64,000 nucleotides of DNA from Parietichytrium sp. I65-24A (taxonomy: Eukaryota; Sar; Bigyra; Thraustochytrida; Thraustochytriidae): NCBI GenBank assembly GCA_012862575.1, contig BLSF01000013.1, positions 1 to 64,000 on the forward strand. Direction: 5' to 3'. A program made the translations under genes and the position numbers. Positions 20,394 to 29,076 of this stretch are shown piece by piece. How positions within the stretch are numbered: the first letter of the stretch is position 1; each line of letters begins with the position of its first letter. The notes beneath the pieces are model-generated. The model made no database searches. It had not been told where the DNA came from and was given only the letters and a program-made list of their open reading frames with translations.

Positions 20394-21326
20394 ATGAGGA
20401 CTGCGGGAGTTCTGCTGGCGGTGCTTGGCGCCGCCGTCTGCGATGCAAGCGTTTTGGAAGGAGAAGAGGTGTCGTCGTGCGGCGTGACACACGCGGGCAT
20501 TCTGACCCTGGACAGCGCTGATTTTGACAACAAAGTCACCGTCAGCGAGATTACACTCTCGAATGGAGCAATCTTTCCGCGCCAAGTCAGCTGCGCCAGC
20601 AGCGAGTCCAGCGAGTCGTACCGCAACGTGCACGTTGTGGCTCACAAGAACTCCACTGATGGCGAGCTTGTGGAATATGAGAACTTTTGCTATTTGAAGG
20701 TATCGAGCCGCGTGGACACCAACCTCGAGCGACTGGGAACGTGCGAGCAGGTAACGGAGGAGCGGGGCATATTTGAAGCGTTTTCTGCGTGCAATAACAA
20801 GGCTGGTTGCGCTGCGGTTGGCCTCTACCAGCCTCCAAACATGCCTCCTTTCAGCGTATGCTATTACAAGACGGTGACCAGCTTCAAGAACAAAAAGCTG
20901 GTCTTTCCTGGAAAGCTCTTCTTGCGCCTAAGCTCCTGCGACGATGTTCGCGATCTCTACTCCTACTTGGAATACCCAAACAGCACCAGGCCCCAATGCA
21001 ATGTTGTACAAAGCTTCCCTGCCACCACGGACTACACCCAGGATGACTGCAGCTCCATGTGCGATGCTCTCGGCGTGGCTTGCGCTGGCTACACTATGAT
21101 CAACGGCGTGTGCAGAGAGCTTGTCACCAATGTGGCAATGGATTCCAAGCCGAGCGAGTCTGAGGGACAGTTTTACCGCAAAAAACTCGCCGTCGAAGAC
21201 GCCTTGACCAGCTGCGAGTCTGGCTCTGAGTGCGACGAAACGACCGTAGACTCCTCCAGCTTTGCTGGTCGCGAGTTCGCGACTTCCCTCTTGCTTGTCA
21301 TCGTGGCAGCCGGGCTCCAACTCTAA
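20394..21326 (+). CDS. Secreted cysteine-rich protein, probably GPI-anchored, PAN/Apple-like
   Basis: The 310-residue product starts at the ATG at 20394 with a signal peptide (MRTAGVLLAVLGAAVCDAS). The mature part has about 16 cysteines in two units of similar style. One unit includes FSACNNKAGCAAVGLYQPP and the other DDCSSMCDALGVACAGYTM followed by GVCREL. The spacing (C..C...C..GY/GL..C) resembles PAN/Apple modules, which bind carbohydrates or proteins. The C terminus has a small-residue stretch (VDSSSFAGREFA) then a hydrophobic tail (TSLLLVIVAAGLQL) with no charged end, the form of a GPI-attachment signal. A surface-anchored binding protein is inferred. Frame upstream of 20394 is open from another ATG at 20298, but it is low-complexity coding from a GA tract, so 20394 is preferred. 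Confidence 0.82.
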   Translation: MRTAGVLLAVLGAAVCDASVLEGEEVSSCGVTHAGILTLDSADFDNKVTVSEITLSNGAIFPRQVSCASSESSESYRNVHVVAHKNSTDGELVEYENFCYLKVSSRVDTNLERLGTCEQVTEERGIFEAFSACNNKAGCAAVGLYQPPNMPPFSVCYYKTVTSFKNKKLVFPGKLFLRLSSCDDVRDLYSYLEYPNSTRPQCNVVQSFPATTDYTQDDCSSMCDALGVACAGYTMINGVCRELVTNVAMDSKPSESEGQFYRKKLAVEDALTSCESGSECDETTVDSSSFAGREFATSLLLVIVAAGLQL

Positions 21327-22070
21327 TTCATTGAGTGAGAACCCCCAGTTATATATCCAACGCCTGTGGCGTTGTTATCGTTGTTTTTCCTTTCATATTT
21401 TTCATTTCCCGCTTGACGGTGTCCTGCCAACACGCACATATATTGACCACAACTAATATCATAACCCCATGACTTCTTCAACTCATCACAACTCCAAGAA
21501 AGAACTGACATAAACTAGGCATCATCATTTCTGCATTCTGCATTCTGCATTCTGCATTCTGCATTCTGCATTCTGCATTCTGAATTCTGCAAAGAACAAA
21601 AGTGAACGAAAGAATTGCAGCGAATTTCGTGCAAATTCGCGACGAATTTCCACCAATTCATCGACATTCATTGACCCATTCTTCCTTCTTCACGTGAGGT
21701 ACCGTACTCACAGTCAGTACTCAGTACCAGTACTACTAGCACATTTACGCATTTCCTATGCAATAGCGCTAGAACCGCTGCCGCGCTGCGCTAATTAAGA
21801 GACTAACTCGGATGTTACGAAAGCGATGACAGTGACAGTCAGTCAGCTTGGCTTAGCTTGGCTCAACAATCATCAACAATCACACAGTGAACATAGTCAA
21901 CATAGTGACACGAGTTCTCAGTACTCAGTACACAGGTTAGGCGATCGCGAGAGGAGTCCGCGACTGGAGCAGGTGACATACGCGAGGCCATCGGAGAGTG
22001 GTAAGAGTTGGCCAATAGAGTGCGCAGCTGGGGAGGTGGGGGTTGTTCGGGCATCGCTGCTGGGCAAAGG
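21327..22070. other. Intergenic region with heptamer repeat
   Basis: Contains the (CTGCATT)n array and short AT-rich palindromic words. The last 100 bp lead into the ORM gene. No gene seen. Confidence 0.5.
21531..21586. repeat. 7-bp microsatellite (CTGCATT), seven perfect copies plus one imperfect
   Basis: Seven perfect units are followed by one unit with a single change (CTGAATT). The unit is not a known telomere repeat. Confidence 0.93.
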
Positions 22071-22674
22071 ATGTTCCGGCTGGTGTGGAGCGGCGCGCCG
22101 GACGAGGCAGGGCACTATGTGAACAAGAATGTGAACTGGGTGGGGAAGCGGTTCTATGTATTTTATGTGTTTGTGCTCGTGGTGGGCTTGTATGCAACAA
22201 ATATGGCGCTTATTGGGCACTTGCTGACCAGGGAGCAAGGCTGGACCTTGGTGCATACGATTCACGGGCTTGTCAACTTCACAGTGATGCACTACGTCAC
22301 AGGAGTGCCAGCGGAGCTTGACAACGACGAGTTTTACCAGCTCACATGGTGGGAACAGTTGGACGACGGCGTGCCGTGGACTACCAAGAAGCGGAATCTG
22401 ATGCTAATCCCGGTCATATTGTAAGTTGTACAACAAGCGCAAAATGGTGAACACGGCTTGGACGGTTTCTATCCTTTGTTAAGATCAAGTCATCTGACAT
22501 ATATACCCCGTGTGCAGCTTTCTCGTGGTTTCGCACGTCACAGAATACCATCCGATCTATCTGCTCTTTAATCTAAGCGTCCTGTGTATGGTCCTCGTTC
22601 CTAAATTGCCACAATTCCATCGGGTGAGGTTCAGCGGCTCGACTATGGACGATGACAAGCTTCATCAGTCATAA
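22071..22674 (+). CDS. ORMDL: ORM1/ORMDL family ER membrane protein
   Basis: Two exons, 22071-22420 and 22518-22674, with a 97-nt intron (GTAAGTTG donor, GTGCAG acceptor) give 168 residues; family members have about 153. Conserved ORM features appear in order: an N-terminal NVNWVGKRF block (family NxNxxw), two hydrophobic segments, the HTIHGLVNFTVMHYVTGVP block (family LIHN..MY..LHTVKGTPFE), the WWEQLDDGVPWTTKKR block (family HWEQmDyGvqfT.srKfl) and, after the splice, the two last membrane segments ending VLVPKLPQFHRVRFSG (family LIPKLPQLHGVRIFG). ORM proteins sit in the ER membrane and hold back serine palmitoyltransferase, the first enzyme of sphingolipid synthesis, in response to ceramide. 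The C-terminal TMDDDKLHQS is an extra acidic tail. A ceramide synthase gene lies about 30 kb away at 53055. Confidence 0.94.
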
Positions 22675-23083
22675 TTGCGAAACAAGCTTTACACTGCCTC
22701 TCGACACAAAAATATAGACTCAAAATCCGACACTTCGTCGTGTGTTGTCGTTTTGCCACACAGCAGGTGAGAGGGACTAGCCGCGTACCGCTACTTTCTT
22801 CATTTTCTTTTCTGTTCTTTGGGAAAAAAAATTTCGGGACGAGCCAGTCTGTAGAGACCACATTGTGAGATTGCATCTGTTGGTATTACATTATTTACAA
22901 CCTGTCCATACTCTGAATTCACAAAGCGGACCCTTCAAACGTAATTTTCAAGTCTTCGCATTTTTCTTGCTTGCTTTTCTTTTTTTTTGGTTGCAGCCGC
23001 ACTTCCTCAAGCGGCCGACCCACGCCACTAAGACTGCCCACAGAATGGCCAAAACAACCAAACTCGCAGATTGGAACTGAAAA
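22675..23083. other. Intergenic region between convergent genes
   Basis: 409 bp with T-rich runs near 22980. No gene seen. Confidence 0.5.
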
Positions 23084-24211
23084 TTATTCCGAAAAGTAGG
23101 GTACAACGAGCATGGCGGCATGTTCTGGACGAAGTTTGTTGTCTGGGCCACAAAAGAAGAGTTGAAAACACTTGTGACAAAGTTTCAAAGGCTCTTCGTC
23201 CGCATCACTGGTCACGCCATGTTTAAAACACGTGAACCTCGGCCAGCGCTTCATGCAGCCCATGCACCACGTGCGTCTCATTTTTGACGCGTACACAAGC
23301 ATAGGGTAAAGCGCTTTCTCCACCGGATCATTATTCGTGCACAGCTGTGCGCTGATAACCTCCAACCGATGTTCACAATCTCCTTGGTGTAGAAAAAGAT
23401 ACGTCTTCCCAAAGTCAAGGTTGACAAGATGCTTTAAACAAACACCCTCCAGTGGGCGTTTGGAGAAGCCCTCTTTGCCACTCAGCTTGGCCCACTCCAC
23501 AATCGGCGCGGCGAGGTCCACAAATGCCATGGACTCAAGGCTTGCAGTGGAGCTGTACAATGTGTCATCAAAACAGAAGCAATAATTTTCATATCGCTCT
23601 TCGCCACCATCAACATGGTCGTGCATGCAAAATATATTTCGCCGCAACTCCGCCAAAGTCGTGTCTGCAAGTACGTGGAACTCTTGCTCGCCGTCTTTCC
23701 CGCCAACTAAAATTCGCAGGATAACATCTTGATCGACCACTAATTTCTGCGAAATGTCAAGTCTAGATGCATCGGCTTCCTCCATTTTGGCTCTCTCCGC
23801 GCGGCGCCTGGTGTCCCAAGTGCTCACTGCCGCAGAAGGCATCCCAAAAAGGTCTTTCACCAACATTTCACTGCAAGAAGGTTCACAAAATGCTTAGAAA
23901 CCACGACATCTTCGAGCCACACTCCCGTCAAGCCAAACGTACCCTTCCCATCGCTGCAACATGTCTTGCCGCGCCTCGGAAAACCTCCACGACACCGCAG
24001 CTTGCTCGCCTGGGTGCTGCAAAGCATGATCCACAGCCATTTGAACGGTCGCTTCAGGCGAAGGTCGCGAACAACTCTCCGTTTCAAGCAGGTCTCTCTC
24101 CTCTTGCTGCACCACCGCTTCGTCTTCCCCCAGCACATCCTCTCGCCGCACGAGCAAAGGCTCTAGCGCCCGTCGAGCGCCCACAAGTTCGCGAACGTTG
24201 CGCCACGCCAT
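23084..24211 (-). CDS. SNAPC3: snRNA-activating protein complex subunit 3 (SNAPC3/SRD2-like)
   Basis: Two exons, 24211-23943 and 23870-23084, with a 72-nt intron (GTACGTTT donor, TTGCAG acceptor) give 351 residues. The C-terminal half carries the family's hallmark region: YLFLHQGDCEHRLEVI (family YE.LHQGDCEH), then DPVEKALYPMLV (DPLD...YPL), then a zinc-binding set of Cys/His pairs, CMGCMKRW, CFKHG, LCHKCFQLFF, ending with a PYFSE tail (family YPYVDPG). SNAPC3 is a subunit of the complex that binds the proximal sequence element of snRNA promoters and recruits RNA polymerases II and III, acting in the nucleus. The N-terminal part is a helical region with little similarity, as is usual in the family. 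The start codon near 24211 (MAWRNVRELVGARR) is the best in-frame ATG, but an additional 5' exon cannot be excluded. Confidence 0.9.
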
Positions 24212-24719
24212 GCTCGCTTCTGCATCCAACTCCTTTACCTTCCACACACGCAGGACTTTCGCTCCGAGACGGAGGTTGAGGTGCAAGTGGAGAGTGGAGA
24301 TGGCCTCTCGCACGAGACTTGGAGACGACTTGGAGCGGGCGTTAGCAAGCTAGGGCTCGGCCTTTGTTCCGGGACAAACGACTTGCTGCTGGCGCATCCT
24401 GTCTCTGTCCGAGCGAGTGTGGTGATTCTGGCATACAAGTCCGAGCTTCCATGCCGCTTCAGCAGGAGCCCAAACTGCACTGGAGTTGCGAAAGATTGCA
24501 AAAGTCAATTGCATTCTATGGTGAAAGTGTGTATTTAGACCTCTGGAAAGCAGCGGAGGAGGTAAAGGAGAGGAGGACTGCATCGATTCGATCGTCGCGC
24601 TGCGTTTTCGGAATCGGGATGAACGGGATAGCTTTTGATTAGGATTTTAGGATGAGAAAGGGAATAAAAAATAATGCGGTCGACCGATTTGATCATCAGA
24701 TGGTGTGTTTGCGAGGTCC
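24212..24719. other. Intergenic region
   Basis: Promoter side of the SNAPC3 gene and 3' flank of the next minus-strand gene. Nothing further seen. Confidence 0.5.
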
Positions 24720-26225
24720 TCATTTGTACTCCACGCCGAACGGATACGACATCCGCGCGGCAGGCTGCGGCGGCTTTACAGCTGAAGAAGCTGGCGTCTC
24801 CCAGGCGAGGATATTGGCAGATGATATGTGCGCTCGAGACTGTGCGCGAGATGGTGAGAGAGGAGCGGGTTGTGAGTCCTTCCAAGACAAATCAATATGA
24901 TCAATCTGTGAGGGCATCAACTTGCGCCCCTTGTCAAGGAGGTTCACCTCTGTGCTCTCGAGCTTTGTAGGGCCATTCGACCAGCCGATTAGATCCCCGT
25001 GATCTTCTTGAGCTTTAGAAGTGACTTTTCTCGAAATTGGTGACCGCATCGGCCCAACTACAGAAGGCCGGCCCCCGGCCGCCTGTTGCTCAGCCTCAGC
25101 TTGCATGGCGTGAAGCTTGATTTTCTCCTGGTGCTGTTCCCTGTCATACATGGCACGGAAAAATGGATCAAAGGCGAGCGCAAATTGCTGAAAGTTGACG
25201 ATCCCGTCAGCACTCGCCTTTGCAACGAGTCGCGTGACTTCGGCAGTCGACTCCACCCCGAGCTGAGCCAACCTTCGCTCAAAATCTGAAGCAGTAATTT
25301 TTCCCTGATCCAAGAGGCGAATGCACGAGTACACTTGCTCTTTCAAGAAGTCGGTGCTTCCAGGCGGATAGCTGTTCACGAAGGCTTCTTCGCCAAATTG
25401 TATGGAGCTCCTGGTTGCTGGCTCCGCAGAGCTTCGAGAACGGCCACCGGCTTGCCATGCTGGAGAGCCCTCGCCCCATGGCGAGTTAACACTCTCCATG
25501 GACGACGGCGAGCGTGGCGGGCGGCCAGCAACAAATGGTTTGACGCGCGCAATCGGTGCTCGCGGGCTCTCCTCCACGTGCAAGAGGCTTTGATAAAGCT
25601 GCGCGAATGTGAGATCCATTGTTGCCGCCCGGACCACATTTTTAAACTCAGGCGTAATCTCCAGTCCCAGCTCCGCCACCTGCCTGCACAACTCGTCGAT
25701 CTTAATGATCCCCAGATCGTACCGCTTGTAAATTTCCCGCAGCAGCGGGGTGGCGGCTTTGACGCGCTCTTTCGGCTCCAGGTGACCATACGATGGCGCC
25801 AAGCCGCTCTTCACTGCGTGCTGCACCTGCTGCGCTTCCGTAACTGCCACGACTGGCTGACCATTCGGTGCGGGCGGTCTTACCGCCGGTCTCGCGACCT
25901 TTTCCGTTGCCAACTGCGGGCTCACGTTGAGCTCCGAGCTCCATCCCGGATTTCCACTCGGTTTCGGTGGCGGCGCCGCGATGACCGCAGGCGCATGGAT
26001 CGCATTCTGCCGTTCATCTCGCGTCGCAGCGACTGCGAGCAACAGCGGGGCGATGTTGATCTTCCCATCGCTCTCGACTTTGCACTGCAGCACGATCGCG
26101 TCCGCGTCCGCCGACCCCAGTGGCGCTCCTGAGCGTTCCAGCACGTTCTGGAACACGCCTGCGTCGACCATCGAACCGTCTGCCACCCTCTCCAGCTCGC
26201 GTGCCACCGCTTCCACCCGCGCCAT
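24720..26225 (-). CDS. EF-hand-like repeat protein with disordered linkers
   Basis: A single-exon gene of 501 residues starting MARVEAVARELERV. It holds three similar helical units of about 60 residues: near 3-66 (ending VESDGKINIAPLLLAV), near 160-220 (LLREIYKRYDLGIIKIDELC to MDLTFAQLYQSLL) and near 300-360 (VYSCIRLLDQGKITASDFER to SADGIVNFQQFALAF). Each looks like a pair of EF-hands whose calcium loops are shortened or have lost acidic residues. Pro/Ser-rich linkers separate them, and the C terminus has an isolated MSYPFGVEYK end. A scaffold or axonemal/cytoskeletal role is plausible by resemblance to other protist EF-hand-like repeat proteins, but no direct evidence is seen. Calcium binding is unlikely in most loops. 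Confidence 0.8.
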   Translation of the reverse strand: MARVEAVARELERVADGSMVDAGVFQNVLERSGAPLGSADADAIVLQCKVESDGKINIAPLLLAVAATRDERQNAIHAPAVIAAPPPKPSGNPGWSSELNVSPQLATEKVARPAVRPPAPNGQPVVAVTEAQQVQHAVKSGLAPSYGHLEPKERVKAATPLLREIYKRYDLGIIKIDELCRQVAELGLEITPEFKNVVRAATMDLTFAQLYQSLLHVEESPRAPIARVKPFVAGRPPRSPSSMESVNSPWGEGSPAWQAGGRSRSSAEPATRSSIQFGEEAFVNSYPPGSTDFLKEQVYSCIRLLDQGKITASDFERRLAQLGVESTAEVTRLVAKASADGIVNFQQFALAFDPFFRAMYDREQHQEKIKLHAMQAEAEQQAAGGRPSVVGPMRSPISRKVTSKAQEDHGDLIGWSNGPTKLESTEVNLLDKGRKLMPSQIDHIDLSWKDSQPAPLSPSRAQSRAHISSANILAWETPASSAVKPPQPAARMSYPFGVEYK

Positions 26226-26566
26226 TGTCTGAGATGCCTTTTATATCCTATCCGTCTTGGAGCTCCCGCTCTCACTTTCGCTGCAAAGTAAAAGCAAAGT
26301 ATCTGAATCCTGAAAAGCTAAACCTAACGCAACGGCGGCCTGAGCACGAACAAGGGAAGAGCTCCGCGATCGCGAACTGTTCCTTGGTCCGCGGTCCGCG
26401 GTCCGCGCAGCAACGCCAAACTATTGGTATTTGGTATTGTTTGTAACTGTGGAGCTGAGCTTGGGTACTGACTGTGAGTTCAAGTTGGCGGCGGTTGTAA
26501 CCGCTGGAAACCGCTGGAAACCGCTAGAACCGGCGGGGACGGGTACTGGTATGGGGACGACTACGA
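26226..26566. other. Intergenic region with short GC-rich tandem words
   Basis: Contains GGTCCGC repeated near 26389-26409 and GCTGGAAACC repeated near 26502-26526. No gene. Confidence 0.5.
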
Positions 26567-27856
26567 CTAGGCGTCAGCCGGTGGAAACGGTAGGTAAAAG
26601 TGCCCGGAGACAGGTTGCAGAGCGGCGCGGAGGAGCCTCGCAGTCTGCGGCTGATGCGGCGATATTTGGAGGCAACGCATGCGGAATGGTATGGAGTGCG
26701 CGGAGGACTGCGGGGACCGGGAGAGCTGTAGGTGCAAGTGTGGGCGCGGCGAAAAGCCCACGGTGCCGCTCTCGCAGAGCAATTGGCCGCGGGAAACTCG
26801 GTCGCCAGGGCTAACGCAGCATGATCCTGCCCGAATGTGCACGTACTCCACGAAGAGGTCCGGGCCTAGCTGCAGCAGGACCGAGTTCCAGCAGAAGAGA
26901 TTGCTGCTGAGGATACCTTCCACGACCTGTTTGTCGTTCGCCTCCACCACCACGCCGTCCGCCACGGCCACCACAGGGGTCCCTACGGGGCACTCAAAGT
27001 CGACGGCATACCGGTTGGAAGGGAAGAAGTGCGTAAACTTGCCTCCAAAGCCCTGCGAGCACAGCACCGGCACCTCTGACTGAAGCGGGAAGTCTATTTC
27101 TGGAATGGGCACGGCCTCCGACGGCGAGGCCGTCGAGGAGCCCATTTGCTTGAGAAAGTCCAAGTCCTCGAGGGCCAGAGTCTTGACATCGGAAACGAGG
27201 AAGCCGCGCCCCGAATGGAGGGGGTCGCTGGACTCGGTGAGCTCAGGCAGGGCTGACAGATAGCAGACGTCCATGACGGTTCGTGGCTTCAAGACAAGCA
27301 CAAAGCTCAGACATGCGAACTCGTTTCCCTCGCTGTCCTTCGTCAGCCCGGGCTGGAGCTCCGCGTCGTCGCTGCCGTACGCAGGGAGACACGCCCCGCC
27401 GATTGATATGTTGAAGCATTTGATGAGGTCTGATTCCGCATTGAGGACGCTGAGCATGCCACACTCCGGGTCCAGGGAGATCTCCTGCAGGTCCTCCATC
27501 TGAACTTGTTCGCCAAACATTCCGTCTTGCCATGCCTGCAGATCGAGCAGCCATTTAGGTGACTCGGCGTGCGCAATGTAGCACCCAGGCGTGGACTCTG
27601 CAACGTAATTATCACCCTCCTTGCTCTTGCCTTTGCCCTTTTTGTGATTCCGCCTCTTGTTCTTCTTACTCTTGTTCTTTTCCTTTTTCGTGGATGACTC
27701 TGCTGTGCTGCCTTCTTCATCGATCTTCAGACAATCGCTTTCAGTCGCGACGTCCACTGTACTCAAATTGTCCACTTCTTTCAAACTTTCCACTTTGTCA
27801 GTCTTCACCTGCGCTTGCGCCTGGCCATCTTCCGCGACTTCAATTGTCTCAGCCAT
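26567..27856 (-). CDS. M23 (LytM/lysostaphin-fold) domain protein, intracellular
   Basis: The 429-residue protein starts at the ATG at 27856 (MAETIEVAEDG); the frame goes on upstream without an ATG. The N terminus is acidic, then comes a lysine-rich run (KKEKNKSKKNKRRNHKKGKG) near 60-80, a middle domain of about 160 residues, and a C-terminal domain of M23 type near 270-400. That domain has RYAVDFECPVGTPVVAVADG, the YVHI motif and a PHLHLQL pair of histidines. In classical M23 peptidases the first zinc ligand is a His four residues before the Asp; here that place is Arg (RYAVD). The Asp, the YxH and the HxH motifs are kept. There is no signal peptide, so this is unlike secreted peptidoglycan hydrolases. 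It may have been acquired from bacteria and reused. The enzymatic state cannot be judged. Confidence 0.8.
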   Translation of the reverse strand: MAETIEVAEDGQAQAQVKTDKVESLKEVDNLSTVDVATESDCLKIDEEGSTAESSTKKEKNKSKKNKRRNHKKGKGKSKEGDNYVAESTPGCYIAHAESPKWLLDLQAWQDGMFGEQVQMEDLQEISLDPECGMLSVLNAESDLIKCFNISIGGACLPAYGSDDAELQPGLTKDSEGNEFACLSFVLVLKPRTVMDVCYLSALPELTESSDPLHSGRGFLVSDVKTLALEDLDFLKQMGSSTASPSEAVPIPEIDFPLQSEVPVLCSQGFGGKFTHFFPSNRYAVDFECPVGTPVVAVADGVVVEANDKQVVEGILSSNLFCWNSVLLQLGPDLFVEYVHIRAGSCCVSPGDRVSRGQLLCESGTVGFSPRPHLHLQLSRSPQSSAHSIPFRMRCLQISPHQPQTARLLRAALQPVSGHFYLPFPPADA

Positions 27857-29076
27857 CGTGCTTGTGGCCTCACTTCCCGAAACGGAAAGTTTACTACTTC
27901 GTTGATGAAATGGTTTCCCCCTCTCACTGTGCAATAGCCTCAGAAGAGCAAGAAGTGTACGCGAGGACTCTTTGAGTACACTCACTCATTCGGTATTGTG
28001 TACAATTATTGGTCTCTGTCCACAGACATACTCGAGCCGGAAAAACATAGACCCACACATAGCACTTGATCATATACTTCAAACACTAAAACTCAGCTCT
28101 ATATTCTTCCGGTTAGAAGGTTTCCCCGACGGATGAAATATTCGGTTCGGGTAACACGCATCCCACCCACCCTGGCCAATTGACGTGTGGTGCGAAGATT
28201 CGCGACACGATAGACCTCTTTTTCAAAACTGCTTTGATTGACAAATTTGACATTCACAGACCACTCGCGCAGCACTTTCACAGTACTCAGCACACCCAAA
28301 CCATTCATCCGCCCATCCCCATCATGATATCGGCCCAGAAAGCGTATTCCAGTTCAAAAATAGAAAAATAGAAAAATAGAAAAGGCACGCCACAAGCAAA
28401 CTGCAAACATCGCTGTCTCTGCTATCTCTGCTATCTCTATGTCTGTACCAGTACTGAGTACCGATACCGGTACATATAAGCTTACACACTTTGAGCAAAC
28501 TGTAAAGTCAGCAAAGAGGCAAGGTGGTTTCCAATGTTTCCAAACCCAGAAAGAAGGAACTCTGGGCGTTATGAAATGAAACACTGTCATTGGCAGCGAC
28601 AGCGACAGTGACAGTGAGAAAGGAAGTTAGGAAGGAACGAACGAAGGAACGAAGGAACGAACGAAGGAAGAGGCGGACGACCAGCGCAGAGGGCTGCCAT
28701 ATCGAGGCGCGAAAGAGCAAGGGAAAAGGGAAAAGGGAAACGGGAGAAAAGGGACAAAGAGTTAGGAGAGAGGCAAGAGGGCTATCGCCCGGAGCATACG
28801 GGCAGGTAAAGGTGCACCTCTCGCGGGTTTTGATCTTTTGATCTTTTGATCTTTTGAGCTTTTGAGCTTTTGTTGGGGATAGCTTCGCGGAGAGAAGTGG
28901 CGCACCTGCGTGGGGTGAATGAAGTGTTGGTCGTCGAGAAGCGAGGAGAAGAGCGGATTTCTTCCAAAGCGAACCTGATACTTGAAAGCGTGCGCGAGGG
29001 TGGACGATATTTTTCGAAACACGAAAGAGGTTGTACGGCAGCGGGAGCGCTTTCCACTTCGCAGGCCAGCAACTGG
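27857..29076. other. Divergent promoter region
   Basis: Separates the divergent genes at 26567 and 29077. It holds AAATAG repeats near 28358-28382, GAAC/GAAGG repeats near 28628-28668 and five near-copies of GATCTTTT-type 9-mers at 28829-28869. A donor-like GGCAG|GTAAAG at about 28805 and an open ATG-less frame from 28870 raise the chance of a 5' exon for the plus-strand gene. Confidence 0.5.
28829..28869. repeat. 9-bp tandem repeat (GATCTTTT/GAGCTTTT type)
   Basis: Five adjoining near-identical 9-mers, three with GATC and two with GAGC. Confidence 0.85.

Noticed and set aside
21531-21586. Heptamer array as an internal telomere tract
   Set aside because: The unit CTGCATT does not match TTTAGGG, TTAGGG or other known telomere repeats; it is an ordinary microsatellite.
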